From Pseudorhodoplanes sinuspersici (GTDB lineage Bacteria > Pseudomonadota > Alphaproteobacteria > Rhizobiales > Xanthobacteraceae): 64,000 bases of DNA. The notes under the pieces are model-generated. The model saw only the letters and a list, made by a program, of their open reading frames with translations, was not told where the DNA came from and made no database searches. The DNA lies in the NCBI RefSeq assembly GCF_002119765.1, contig NZ_CP021112.1, positions 3,838,501-3,902,500 on the forward strand. Reading direction: 5' to 3'. Position numbers and translations under genes: made by a program. Shown one piece after another: positions 35,850 to 44,810 of the stretch (its first letter is position 1; each line of letters opens with the position of its first letter).

Positions 35850-36089
35850 TTGATCGCGGGGTTGCTGATGGGTGCCGGCGTCTGGCTCCACCTGACGGAA
35901 GTGCACGACCACGACCGTGACCATGAACCGATGGCGCATGTTCATGGCCACGTGCACGACATTCAGCACCGGCACATGCACGGTTCCGATAGTCCTCCTG
36001 GGGAGCCGCATTCCCACCGCCACAAGCATGTCCGGCTGCGGCACAGGCATTCTCACGTGCCCGACATGCATCATACGCACCGGCACTGA
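35850..36089 (+). CDS. His-rich membrane-anchored metal-binding protein
   Basis: 79 codons from a TTG at 35850. A short hydrophobic anchor (LIAGLLMGAGVWLHL) is followed by a tail in which about one residue in three is His (HDHDRDHEPMAHVHGHVHD, PPGEPHSHRHKHVRLRHRHS). His-rich tails of this kind bind zinc, nickel or cobalt. There is no good ribosome site, and the upstream frame ending near 35845 may carry the original N-terminus, so a frameshift is possible. It resembles unnamed proteins of related genomes. Confidence 0.5.
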   Translation: MIAGLLMGAGVWLHLTEVHDHDRDHEPMAHVHGHVHDIQHRHMHGSDSPPGEPHSHRHKHVRLRHRHSHVPDMHHTHRH

Positions 36090-36245
36090 CGCTTCTGCAG
36101 GTGACGCAATGCTGGCGCATCGGCGCCTGGAACTTTGACTGGGCCCATCCGTCCTTGTCGCGCGGGCGGGATGCCCCATCTTCCGCCAACGCATGCCCCT
36201 TTTACCGGCACCGTGCTAAGCACCCCGCCAGCCGGGATTACGATA

Positions 36246-37475
36246 ATGACGCCGACCACCATTGCCGCCGCTCCAACGCGTTCGACCGATTTTCGGGCGA
36301 TCGGCCTCATCGGCGCGGCCCATTTCGTCAGCCACGTCTATATGCTCGTGCTGCCGCCGCTGTTTCCGTATGTGCGGGCCGAGTTCAATGTCAGCTATCT
36401 CGAACTCGGCTCGGTCATTGCCGTATTCAACATCATTTCCGCGGTGTTGCAGACGCCGGCCGGCTTTCTGGTGGACCGCACCTCGGCGCGGACGGTGCTG
36501 ATCGGCGGCCTGCTGATCGGTTCGGCCGCCTTGGCCGCCGCGGGGCTGGTCTCGGGTTTCCTCGCTTTCGGCGTGATGTTCGCGCTGCTGGGGCTCGCCA
36601 ATACCGTTTATCACCCGGCCGATTATGCCCTGTTGTCGAATCGGATCTCCGGGCCGCGGCTGAGCCAGGCTTTCTCGATCCACATCTTTGCCGGCTTCAT
36701 CGGTACGGCGCTGACGCCGGCGGCGATGATCATGCTCGCAAGTTCGCTCGGATGGCGCGGGGCGTTCCTTGCGACCGCCATTCTCGGTTTCGTCGTTGCG
36801 CTTGCGCTGATGGCGTTCGGCGGGCCGCTGGCGGGGCGTGAAGCGGCGCGGGCCAAAGCCGCCACCGGCGGCACAGCGCCGGGGGCGGGCGACTGGCGCG
36901 TGCTGATGACCTGGCCGGTCATGCTCAACCTCTTGTTCTTCGTGCTGATTTCCGGCGTGTCGGTTGGCGTGCAGAATTACAGCATCGTCGCGCTTCAGGC
37001 CTTGTGGGGAACGCCAATCTCGTTCGGTACGACCGCCTTAACGGCTTACCTTCTGTGCTCCGCTTTTGCGGTCCTGGCCGGTGGCTGGATCACGACGCGG
37101 ACGCATCGCCATGACCTTGTGGCGACGACCGGTCTCGCTCTCAGCGGCTTTACCTTGCTGCCGGTTGCCTTCTTCGACCTCGGCGCCGCTTTGCTATTGT
37201 TCTTCATGGGCTTGTCGGGCTTCTTCAATGGCGCGCTTCAGCCCTCCCGCGACATGATCGTGCGACAGGTGACGCCGCCCGGCGCGTTCGGGCGGGTGTT
37301 CGGCTTCGTCACCACTGGCTTCAATATCGGTGGCATCATCGCCCCGCCGGCCTTCGGCTATATGATGGACAGTGGTTCTCCCCGGGCGATTTTCATCGGC
37401 TCCGCCTTGCTGTCGCTCGCCGCTATCCCGACGGTGATGGCCACGGTTGCGAATCGCCCGCGCAAGGCGGCATAA
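36246..37475 (+). CDS. MFS transporter
   Basis: 409-residue permease with twelve hydrophobic segments. It has HFVSHVYMLVLPPLFPYVRA in helix 1, GFLVDRTSARTVLIGG (the A-motif-like loop between helices 2 and 3) and GLANTVYHPADYALLSNRI. The last resembles the fosmidomycin-resistance (Fsr) branch, where YHP is conserved. It probably effluxes a small molecule; the substrate is unknown. I chose ATG 36246; the frame is open to 36135 but the extra residues look non-coding. Confidence 0.85.
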   Translation: MTPTTIAAAPTRSTDFRAIGLIGAAHFVSHVYMLVLPPLFPYVRAEFNVSYLELGSVIAVFNIISAVLQTPAGFLVDRTSARTVLIGGLLIGSAALAAAGLVSGFLAFGVMFALLGLANTVYHPADYALLSNRISGPRLSQAFSIHIFAGFIGTALTPAAMIMLASSLGWRGAFLATAILGFVVALALMAFGGPLAGREAARAKAATGGTAPGAGDWRVLMTWPVMLNLLFFVLISGVSVGVQNYSIVALQALWGTPISFGTTALTAYLLCSAFAVLAGGWITTRTHRHDLVATTGLALSGFTLLPVAFFDLGAALLLFFMGLSGFFNGALQPSRDMIVRQVTPPGAFGRVFGFVTTGFNIGGIIAPPAFGYMMDSGSPRAIFIGSALLSLAAIPTVMATVANRPRKAA

Positions 37476-37948
37476 GCCACTGGCAGAATCTTAATGTTCA
37501 GTAAGCGTAACAACCGCATGATGTTGCGGGAGATTTCGTCACAACGGCGATGATTGCTGCCATTGCAGCTTCGTCGGTTGTCTCTCGTTCGCTCAAGCGC
37601 GCGGCATGTGGTTGCGTACAGACGTTGTGAGCGAAAAGCAGCTCCGGTGCGTTTGCTACCGGCGTTTGTATTGCTGTCGGTGGTGTGCGGGGTGGTGCGT
37701 TCGGTGTTTGGAATCTGTCACGTCGTGACTGGGAATGTTGGCATGACCGGCGTCACCTGCGCCGCTGCCAAATCGATTGCAGTTATCGATACTTGGTCGT
37801 CGCTTCGCATGGAGCGATCCGTCTGCTGCGCTGCGACAGACAGACAACATCTCGGCAAAACATTTGTGAATAAGGCGGTGGATAACAATTCACCCCTTAC
37901 GCAACGCGTCGGACCTCGCTTAGGATCGTTGTTGGTGGAGGTTGCGTC
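37476..37948. other. Intergenic region without recognisable features
   Basis: About 470 bases between the MFS gene and the small zinc-ribbon-like gene. Open frames here are short, with unusual composition (many Cys/Arg), and I can support none of them. Confidence 0.4.
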
Positions 37949-38131
37949 GTGTTGAAGTACAGATGCTCGCGAAGCGGCCGAGAAGTTACAACGAGTATCG
38001 AGACCGATACCGTCACGTTGCTTGAGATGCGCAACATGAAGTTGTCGGTTTGGTGCCCGCATTGCTCGACGTCGCATCAGATCAAAGTGAGCGAAGCCTA
38101 TCTGGAGTCATTCGCGCTCGCGGCGGAATGA
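37949..38131 (+). CDS. Small CPHC zinc-ribbon-like protein
   Basis: 60-residue protein starting with GTG, supported by GGAGG at 37937-37941 seven bases upstream. It has a partial N-terminal half-site (YRCSRSGREVTTSIETD) and a CPHCSTSHQIKVSEAYL motif, giving Cys pairs typical of a short zinc ribbon, although only three Cys are present. Similar unnamed proteins are common in Bradyrhizobium-like genomes. The function is unknown. Confidence 0.65.
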   Translation: MLKYRCSRSGREVTTSIETDTVTLLEMRNMKLSVWCPHCSTSHQIKVSEAYLESFALAAE

Positions 38132-38744
38132 TTGATCGGTAAGGCTGGCGTATGTGCCGGCGGTGTATGGTCGATACGCCGTGGTCAAACTTGCGCGATG
38201 TCGAAGCCAATCCGTTGCTGATAAAAATTGATGTGCGATCATTCTCATGCATGATCATGATCGCTATTTACTCCAGCTATTCATTCTACATGTCCGCGGA
38301 CTGCGAACCGCATACGCAGACGAAGTGATCCCGGAGAGGACAATCGAAGATCGTACCCGACGCGTCGGGCGGTGTCGTTCTTGTCTAGGGCGTAAACCTG
38401 ATCTGGCCGCCGCGGAGATATCATAGCTGAGAGCGTTTCGAGCGAAGTGGACATCGGTCTTCGCTGGCCATAGCCGGCTTCGTCCGGCGACGGCCGGCTC
38501 GTGTGAAGAAAACGCGTCAAAACAAAGAGCCGGCCCCCCGGCTTTGATGCCATCAAAACCGGAAGGCCCTAGCCACACGAGTCATCGGCGTGCTGTTGCA
38601 GGTTGGCGTCTTATGCGCTTTCGTGGGCCTCTCCGCCATTTCTTCTGGCGTCGATGATCGCGGGCACGGCCGTGCTTCAGGACGCTTTTGACCCAGGCTA
38701 GCTGGGCCTTGCCGTCAACGACACATACTTCTGACCCGGCTGTC
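38132..38744. other. Intergenic region with a split dispersed repeat
   Basis: About 610 bases with no supportable gene. The only clear feature is the interrupted AGAGCGTTT repeat at 38430-38529, followed by a small AGCCGG/CCGGCT hairpin at about 38527-38542. Confidence 0.5.
38430..38529. repeat. AGAGCGTTT...AAACAAAGAG dispersed repeat, interrupted
   Basis: The left part AGAGCGTTTCGAGCGAAGTGG and the right part GTGTGAAGAAAACGCGTCAAAACAAAGAG are the two halves of an element common in this bacterial group. About 40 GC-rich bases rich in GCCGG are inserted between them. A second, uninterrupted member forms the 3' end of the gene at 45335. Confidence 0.7.
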
Positions 38745-39779
38745 TCACACGAAGAACTGGAAGTCCGCCTCGGTCAGGAGGGTCACGCCATACACCGTAA
38801 TGTTATTCGCGTGGTCGAACTGAATGAGGCTGCTATCCGCAACGTGATCTCCATCGGTATCTATGGTTTTGATGTCGAGATCCGAAAACGATGCAAGACG
38901 GCGCCTCGAAAAGCCGCTCAGTTCGATGATGTCCTGACCTTGATGGAAGTCATGGACGTAGTCGCAGCCGTTATGCGGTGAGAACACAAATGTGTCTTCG
39001 CCCAGAAGGGAGACACTATCCGTGATTTGTGCATCACCCCACATGTGATCGGTCGTGCGGGCGGCGCTGATCAAGCGGTCGTCTCCAGCGTCCGTTGCGG
39101 TGATGGTGTGGCCCTCTCCGTACATGTAGTTGACGCCTCCCATACCGCCGATCAGCGTATCGTCGCCACCAATTCCGTTATTCAACCAGCCGGCGTCGCC
39201 GTAGATCAAGTTTGTGCTCTTTGCGCCGCCGATCAACAGATCGTTTCCACCTGTGCAACCGACGTTGAAGCCTCCGGCATCTCCGCTCAAGGTGTTTGTG
39301 GAGTTTCTCCCACCTATGATCGTGTCATTGCCGCCTCTGGAAAAAAATATATCCTCGGCGTCACCACATGCGAAGTTCTCGGAATTGTCGCCTCCGATAA
39401 TGAGGTCATTTCCGCCGGTTGATGAGGATCGTGGCAGAGCATCCATCCGCTCTCCGTCGCCACTCAGATGGTTCTCGGAATTCTTGCCGCCTGTGATGAT
39501 GTCATTGCCGCCTATCGCATTCGTCATCTGCCCGGCATCCCCCCACACGAAGTTCAGGGAGTTGTTGCCTCCGACAATGATGTCATTTCCACCGGTCGCT
39601 TCCTGCAACCCGCCAGCATCGCCAAACAAGTGGTTTTCGGACTTGTTGCCTCCGATGACTGCGTCGTTTCCTGGTGTTTGCTGGAAGAGCTGACCTTCAA
39701 AATCGCCAAAGACAAAGTTCGTCTCGCGATTGCTCCCCTTCAAAATCTCATTCGCCAATGTTCCGACAATTATTGCCAT
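38745..39779 (-). CDS. RTX-like secreted repeat protein with GGND-x-IIGG-xNS units
   Basis: 344 residues, almost entirely eight imperfect repeats of 26-32 residues of the form GGNDxIIGGxNSxNxxxGDA (for example GGNDIIVGGNNSLNFVWGDA and GGNDTIIGGRNSTNTLSGDA). The GGxDxIxGG core is that of Ca-binding RTX nonapeptides, but each unit carries a long insert instead of tight tandem nonamers. The C-terminal 90 residues (DTFVFSPHNGCDYVHDFHQG to TEADFQFFV) resemble a type I secretion signal region. A good ribosome site (GGAGAA) precedes ATG 39779. No export genes are nearby; the function is unknown. Confidence 0.8.
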   Translation of the reverse strand: MAIIVGTLANEILKGSNRETNFVFGDFEGQLFQQTPGNDAVIGGNKSENHLFGDAGGLQEATGGNDIIVGGNNSLNFVWGDAGQMTNAIGGNDIITGGKNSENHLSGDGERMDALPRSSSTGGNDLIIGGDNSENFACGDAEDIFFSRGGNDTIIGGRNSTNTLSGDAGGFNVGCTGGNDLLIGGAKSTNLIYGDAGWLNNGIGGDDTLIGGMGGVNYMYGEGHTITATDAGDDRLISAARTTDHMWGDAQITDSVSLLGEDTFVFSPHNGCDYVHDFHQGQDIIELSGFSRRRLASFSDLDIKTIDTDGDHVADSSLIQFDHANNITVYGVTLLTEADFQFFV

Positions 39780-40096
39780 GACGCATTCTCCTTTTGGATC
39801 GAACGCCAGTCACTCGTGTTAGTTTGATACGGAGCTCGCTTGTTCAATTGATGAGGATCAATTTTGGGAATGCATCGCCGTCGGCAGCATTCACCGTCAT
39901 GATAATCTCAATATGGATGTATGGTGGGCGGAACTGCATCGACCCGTTGATGGCCGTGGACTTTGCTCGGAAGCCCTGACGTCGCGACAAATTTCAAGGG
40001 GTAACATGCGCGAAATTTGCTTGTCTGTCGTGCGAAGACGGCCGATTGAACGCACTCAAGAAGACCGTCCAGAATAATATTTAACGCGCGGACACC
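39780..40096. other. Intergenic region upstream of the RTX-like gene
   Basis: About 315 bases, AT-richer than the surroundings, containing the RTX-like gene's promoter region. No gene or repeat is recognised. Confidence 0.4.
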
Positions 40097-41806
40097 TTAA
40101 TGTGTAATCGGCGGCTCCGTGAACAGGCTGGGAATGTTGCGGCCGCGAATATCGTAAACGCGAGCAAAGACAACGCCGTCGCGTTCGATCTTCACAAGCT
40201 CCGGTGCGTTCAGTTCGGCGCAATAGAACTCGCCAAGCATTAGCGCGAAGTCAGCGCCCTTGGTGTTCCAGGTGATGACGAAATCGGAGCCGAGTTCGGC
40301 TTCAGCCGGCGGGTGCGGGCCGCACACGGCGATGACCCATCGCCGCCCTTCGGGGGTCGCGATGCCTTTTTCCTCAAGCACAGTCAGCAATTGGTCGGCG
40401 GCTTCCTTGAACGACAAGCCCCAGTAATCGAGCATGTAATGGTGGTTGGCACCGCGCATACCGCCACTGACGCGATTGTAGTGGGTGTATTGATAGGGGT
40501 GGAGACCGACCATATCGACGGCCGGGACGGCGAAGCCGGCGACCATCACCACAGCGGCGACCGCTGTGGCAAGGCGGGAGCGTTCGGCCAGCCAATGGAG
40601 CAGCCAGGCACCGGCAAGACCGCCCAGCACGGTCAGCGGCGGCAGCACGAAGATGAAATGCCGGATGCCGTTATAGAGAGCCGGCCGCGTGATGATGGTG
40701 ATGCCGATCGGGATTGCGAAGGCCCCCGCCAGCAGCACCATCGTGGCGCGCCGGCGAACGGGAATGTCGTGGCGAACCGAGAGCCCGATGCCGGCGATGA
40801 GGCCGGGAATGCCAAGCAGCAGAAGAATTTCCGTGAGCTTCAAGCCGAACAGGGTCGGCAGGTAACTGCGCGGCATGTCCGGGACGGAAATGAGTTGTCC
40901 GTCGAACATTTCCTTCCAGGGCTTTTCGAAGAAGTGCGAGAAATAGCCGACGGCGCGGATCGGATTGAGCGGCTCCCGGATGCACCACGGCCAGATTACC
41001 GCCATCACGGCATAGGCGAGCAGGAATCCCGGAAGAAGCCGCAGCAGGAAGGCACCAAAATTGACCGCTGCCGGTTTCGCACCATCGGCGCGCATATCGT
41101 GGACGATCAGAAGCGCCATCGGCAACACCATGTAAAGTGCGGCCATGCCGCCCATGATGCGTGTGCCGAGCGTCAGGCCAAGACCGAGGGCGAAGATCAA
41201 GACGGTCACTGGTCTCGGCTTGGGATAATCCTCGAGGAGGCGCACCAGTCCGAACAACAGCACCGCCATCGCGACGGCGAACGGGGCGTCCTTCGCATTG
41301 ATGAAGATATGTCCGTAATAGAGCGGCGTCGTTGCAAGCAGCGCCAGTGCGATCAAGCCGGCGACCGGCCCGCCGATGCGGCGAGCGAGTCGCCATATGA
41401 CGAACAAACCGATGATGCCGACGGCTGCACCCACAAGGCGCCGGGTTTCGAACAGATCGTAGGGGAGGAGCTTGGCGATCAGGGCCGCCAGCATATCGAA
41501 GCCGCCGCCATACATGTAGAGATTGACGAAGGACAGCGCGCGGGTGTCGGTCAAGCCGGAAGCATAATAGTCGAGCAGCAATTGCCCGTATTGCGAATGG
41601 GTATAGTCGTCCCATCCGAGGCCGTAATCGTCGAAGGTAAGATAGGCGATGAGGACGACCGCGAGGAGGATAGCCCAGGCCGCGGCATCAAGGGCTCGCG
41701 TTGCCGAAAAGGACAAGCTTCCGGCCGCACCTTTCGCCGACGGTGCGGACGAAATAGCGGCCGCCGGGACTGGCGGCCGCACATTCGCTTGTTGGATGTT
41801 GCTCAA
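40097..41806 (-). CDS. GT39-like polytopic membrane glycosyltransferase
   Basis: 569-residue protein with about eleven hydrophobic segments. The first periplasmic loop has the acidic pair GLGWDDYTHSQYGQLLLDYY, as in GT-C fold enzymes (ArnT, PMT) that use polyprenyl-phosphate sugars. A C-terminal soluble domain of about 130 residues follows the last helix. The start appears to be a TTG at 41806. Acceptor and sugar are unknown; lipid A, a glycan or an envelope protein are options. It follows sodB by 18 bases, so it may be co-transcribed. Confidence 0.8.
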   Translation of the reverse strand: MSNIQQANVRPPVPAAAISSAPSAKGAAGSLSFSATRALDAAAWAILLAVVLIAYLTFDDYGLGWDDYTHSQYGQLLLDYYASGLTDTRALSFVNLYMYGGGFDMLAALIAKLLPYDLFETRRLVGAAVGIIGLFVIWRLARRIGGPVAGLIALALLATTPLYYGHIFINAKDAPFAVAMAVLLFGLVRLLEDYPKPRPVTVLIFALGLGLTLGTRIMGGMAALYMVLPMALLIVHDMRADGAKPAAVNFGAFLLRLLPGFLLAYAVMAVIWPWCIREPLNPIRAVGYFSHFFEKPWKEMFDGQLISVPDMPRSYLPTLFGLKLTEILLLLGIPGLIAGIGLSVRHDIPVRRRATMVLLAGAFAIPIGITIITRPALYNGIRHFIFVLPPLTVLGGLAGAWLLHWLAERSRLATAVAAVVMVAGFAVPAVDMVGLHPYQYTHYNRVSGGMRGANHHYMLDYWGLSFKEAADQLLTVLEEKGIATPEGRRWVIAVCGPHPPAEAELGSDFVITWNTKGADFALMLGEFYCAELNAPELVKIERDGVVFARVYDIRGRNIPSLFTEPPITH

Positions 41807-41824
41807 GGTCGCATGGAAGGCTGC

Positions 41825-42427
41825 TTACTTGGCGGCCTTCTCGTACATTTCGGCAACGTAATCCCAGTTCACCAGATGATCGACAAACGCCTTCAGATAA
41901 TCCGGACGGCGATTGCGATAATCGATGTAATAGGAATGCTCCCACACGTCGCAGCCGAGGATCGGCGAGGCGCCCTGAACCAGCGGGCTTTCGCCATTGG
42001 CAGACTTCATGATGGCGATCTTGCCGTCCTTGACGGCAAGCCAGCACCAGCCTGAACCGAACTGGGTGACACCGGCCTGGGCGAAGTCTTCCTTCATCTT
42101 CTCGACCGAGCCGAGGTCCGCGATGATCTTCTTCTCGAGATCACCCGGAATCTTGCTGCCGCCGCCATTCGGCTTCATCCATTTCCAGAAATGGATGTGG
42201 TTGTAATGCTGGCCGGCATTGTTGAAGAGGCCGGGATTCTTGCCGAAGGAGCCCTTCACGATCTCTTCCAGCGGCTTGCCTTCCCACTCGGTGCCGGCAA
42301 GCAGCTTATTGCCATTGTCGACATAAGCCTTGTGATGCTTGTCGTGATGATATTCGAGCGTTTCGCGCGACATGTAGGGCGCGAGAGCGTCGTAAGAATA
42401 GGGGAGGTCGGGCAGCGTAAAGGCCAT
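41825..42427 (-). CDS. sodB: Iron-type superoxide dismutase
   Basis: 200-residue Fe/Mn superoxide dismutase. Metal ligands lie in LEYHHDKHHKAYV (His), QHYNHIHFW (His), and CDVWEHSYYIDYRNRRPDYL (Asp and His). Gln in FNNAGQHYNH at the position used by Fe enzymes favours iron. Normal length and a cytoplasmic protein. The ATG at 42427 gives the standard start MAFTLPDLPYSYDAL. Confidence 0.94.
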   Translation of the reverse strand: MAFTLPDLPYSYDALAPYMSRETLEYHHDKHHKAYVDNGNKLLAGTEWEGKPLEEIVKGSFGKNPGLFNNAGQHYNHIHFWKWMKPNGGGSKIPGDLEKKIIADLGSVEKMKEDFAQAGVTQFGSGWCWLAVKDGKIAIMKSANGESPLVQGASPILGCDVWEHSYYIDYRNRRPDYLKAFVDHLVNWDYVAEMYEKAAK

Positions 42428-42786
42428 GATAGCGTGCTCGCTTCTCGGGTGACTTGCGGATGACGATAAGAAGGAAGGCAAACCTTCCTGCCCGGCGATT
42501 GTGGCGCCAAGGCAGCATTCAGTTAGGCGCTGGGTCATGATGAAGCAATTAATATTGTAGGTATTTTGCAGCAGAGGCGGCTGCCCTGCAATCCGGCTCG
42601 TGCGCAGGACGGCGAGGAACGAACCGGGCGGACGGCGCGTTAAGTGTGGTTAAGCCGGCCGTTCGATTTGGGCGTTAACGAAATTATAAGGTTTCACATG
42701 GCCCGGTCGGTCAACGGCTTGCTTGGGGCCGGGAACAACGTCACAATTCATTTAGAAATGTGGCGGCGGGCTTTGAGGACGACGGT
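42428..42786. other. Divergent promoter region, sodB and membrane protein
   Basis: About 360 bases between divergent genes. It should hold both promoters. I see no clear operator or repeat. Confidence 0.4.
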
Positions 42787-43563
42787 ATGTCTTTTGTGTT
42801 GATGCTGGTCGGAATTCTGGCGACCGCTCTGGGCGCGATTCTGATTGGATTCGGCATTCCGATCAATGAGTTCAGCCTGGGTAACACTCTCATTCTGGCG
42901 GGCACCGTCACCGCCGCAGGCGGGGTCATTATCTTCGCGCTGAGCCGCGTGGTCGCCCAGCTCTCCCGCATTGCGGATCAGCTTGCCAGCCGGCCGGTGG
43001 CTTCGGCGATAGCCGCCGGAGCAGAGGCGTTTGATCCATCCCGTTCGCCAATGGCTCCTCGGCCGCCGGCCCCGCGCGCGCCGGAACCCCGCTTGCAGGC
43101 TCCCGAGTTTGATATGCCGCCCGCCCGTCCGACGGAGGAGCACGAGGAGGCTCCCCTGTCGCCACGGGCTCCCGTTCGCGCGGCGCAATCGACACCTGAA
43201 ACAGCCGCCCCGGCCGGCTGGCGGCCTCCGCGTCCGTCGGCGGAGCCGGCACAGCCGAAACCCGAACCTCGCCGGGCCGCCGCTGCTCCGCAAGTTGGTG
43301 CTGAAAATCCGTTCGAAGCCACATGGCCGGGCGGACGCAAGCCGGCGGCGGCTCTGCGCCGTGAACCGGTGATCGAACCGGCGCCGGAAGCACCGGCTGA
43401 GGCTCCCAAGCCGGAGCCCGTCAGCATCCTTAAATCCGGCGTCGTCGACGGCATGGCCTATACGCTTTACACCGACGGCTCGATCGAAGCCGAACTGGCG
43501 CAGGGCGTGGTGCGGTTTGGCTCGATCGAAGAGCTGCGCAATCATCTCGAAAAGAGCGCGTAA
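42787..43563 (+). CDS. Two-helix membrane protein with Pro/Ala-rich linker
   Basis: 258 residues from ATG 42787, supported by GAGG about nine bases upstream. Two membrane helices (FVLMLVGILATALGAILIGF, GNTLILAGTVTAAGGVIIFA) are followed by about 130 residues rich in Pro, Ala and Glu. The short conserved-looking C-terminal module is GMAYTLYTDGSIEAELAQGV with FGSIEELRNHLE. The plan suggests a membrane anchor displaying a small interaction domain on a flexible linker. I do not recognise a named family. A strong terminator follows. Confidence 0.75.
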   Translation: MSFVLMLVGILATALGAILIGFGIPINEFSLGNTLILAGTVTAAGGVIIFALSRVVAQLSRIADQLASRPVASAIAAGAEAFDPSRSPMAPRPPAPRAPEPRLQAPEFDMPPARPTEEHEEAPLSPRAPVRAAQSTPETAAPAGWRPPRPSAEPAQPKPEPRRAAAAPQVGAENPFEATWPGGRKPAAALRREPVIEPAPEAPAEAPKPEPVSILKSGVVDGMAYTLYTDGSIEAELAQGVVRFGSIEELRNHLEKSA

Positions 43564-43596
43564 CCGTCACACGGCCGTATTCGCATTCGTTTTCAT

Positions 43597-43628
43597 CGCC
43601 CGCGTGACAGCCTCACGCGGGCGTTTTC
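43597..43628 (+). terminator. Rho-independent terminator
   Basis: Perfect 11-bp stem CGCCCGCGTGA/TCACGCGGGCG with a 5-base loop followed by TTTTC, 34 bases after the membrane-protein stop codon. Confidence 0.88.
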
Positions 43629-43914
43629 ACGCACCGTACCTCCTGTGGTGGGAGGATCGCTGTGAGCCAAGCGAATGGTGGGTGATCAACGCCAGAGCGG
43701 GCTCTTGACAAAATTCCTATAAGATTATATACCTAGTCCGTCTTGCTCAGGTGAGGGGTGCCGTCCGGAGGCGTGCGCTGCAGAGCCGGGACGCGAGATT
43801 GTCGCCACTTCTTCGCCAGGGCGGACCGTTGCTGTAAAGGCTGCAATATTGGAATTCGCGAATACTGGCCTATTCTATGGTCTTCGATTCCATGATTGCA
43901 GGTGGCCGTTTCAG
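43629..43914. other. mucR upstream region
   Basis: About 285 bases, AT-rich around 43708-43735, probably the mucR promoter. MucR-type regulators often repress themselves through AT-rich upstream sites. No other feature is seen. Confidence 0.35.
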
Positions 43915-44322
43915 ATGACCAACGACAACAAATTCATCGATCAGACGGCCAGCATCGTTGCCGCTTATGTCAGCCACAACACGATTGCGGCCGATCAGGT
44001 GCCGGCGCTCATTGCCAAGGTGCACGCAGCCTTATCGCAGGTCTCGGGCGGACAAGCTGTCGCCGGCGGCGGTGGTGAGCCTTTGACGCCGGCGGTGCCG
44101 GTCAAGCGGTCGGTGTTTCCCGATTATCTCATCTGCCTGGAGGACGGGAAGAAGTTCAAATCCCTGAAGCGGCATCTGCGAACGCAGTACAAGATGTCGC
44201 CGGAGCAATATCGCGAGCGCTGGAACCTGCCGGCCGATTATCCGATGGTGGCGCCGAACTATGCCAAGACCCGCTCGCAGCTGGCCAAGAAGATGGGCCT
44301 CGGTCAGCAGCGCAAGCGCTGA
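43915..44322 (+). CDS. MucR/Ros-family transcriptional regulator
   Basis: 135-residue DNA-binding protein of the Ros/MucR family, a global repressor binding AT-rich sites. The N-terminal half (IVAAYVSHNTIAADQVPALI) is the dimerisation/oligomerisation region. The DNA-binding part is ICLEDGKKFKSLKRHLRTQY and MSPEQYRERW. The canonical zinc ligands Cys-x2-Cys and His-x(4)-His are altered: the second Cys is Asp and the last His is replaced by Gln-Tyr, as in some Mesorhizobium homologues that fold with altered or no zinc. The start is ATG 43915. Confidence 0.92.
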   Translation: MTNDNKFIDQTASIVAAYVSHNTIAADQVPALIAKVHAALSQVSGGQAVAGGGGEPLTPAVPVKRSVFPDYLICLEDGKKFKSLKRHLRTQYKMSPEQYRERWNLPADYPMVAPNYAKTRSQLAKKMGLGQQRKR

Positions 44323-44368
44323 GGCTGTCTGGCAATTCGCTCGTGCAACCAGCCCCGGACCGGGGTGT

Positions 44369-44752
44369 TCAAGCGACCCTGGCCAGCCCGGCCCCTGCAG
44401 CGTGATCGATCGCGTAGCGCCATGTTCCATCGGACTGCCTGCGCACGATTTCCGCCGAACTGCCGGACACGACGACGGTCCCATCGCTGCCGATGAACGT
44501 CCAATCTGCGCGCAGCAAAGCAATATCGCCGTGCTCAATGCAGAAGTTATTGTTGGAGATCATGGTTCCTGGCATTTGCATCAGTGCGTTCAGCTCGTCC
44601 GCGATCTCGCTTCGACCGCTCAGCGTTTTCTCGCTCGCATCCACTCTCAGCTTGGCGTCATGCTCATAAAGAGCAAGCAGGCTGTCGATGTTGCGGCTGT
44701 TGAAGGCACGGGCGAAGGCTTGGTTCATGAATCGGGGATTTGTCACAATCAT
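44369..44752 (-). CDS. SnoaL/NTF2-like protein
   Basis: 127-residue cone-shaped NTF2-like fold. The opening NQAFARAFNSRNIDSLLALY with DAKL is followed by the second half LRADWTFIGSDGTVVVSGSS with WRYAIDHA. This is the polyketide-cyclase-like/DUF4440 group, whose members act as small hydrolases, isomerases or ligand-binding proteins. Divergent from an HxlR regulator with only 58 bases between, so probably regulated by it. Confidence 0.78.
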   Translation of the reverse strand: MIVTNPRFMNQAFARAFNSRNIDSLLALYEHDAKLRVDASEKTLSGRSEIADELNALMQMPGTMISNNNFCIEHGDIALLRADWTFIGSDGTVVVSGSSAEIVRRQSDGTWRYAIDHAAGAGLARVA

Positions 44753-44810
44753 CGCTTATCTCCTCTCGGCTTTGCGCGAACGCATAGACGAGTGGTTCGG
44801 AGCTATCCAA

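Noticed and set aside
38264-38578. Open frames in the gap before the RTX-like gene
   Set aside because: They run through a dispersed repeat and have no codon or family support.
40313-42055. 580-codon plus-strand frame opposite the GT39-like gene
   Set aside because: The minus frame has clear membrane helices and GT-C motifs; the plus frame is an Arg/Glu/Gln/His-rich shadow crossing two genes.
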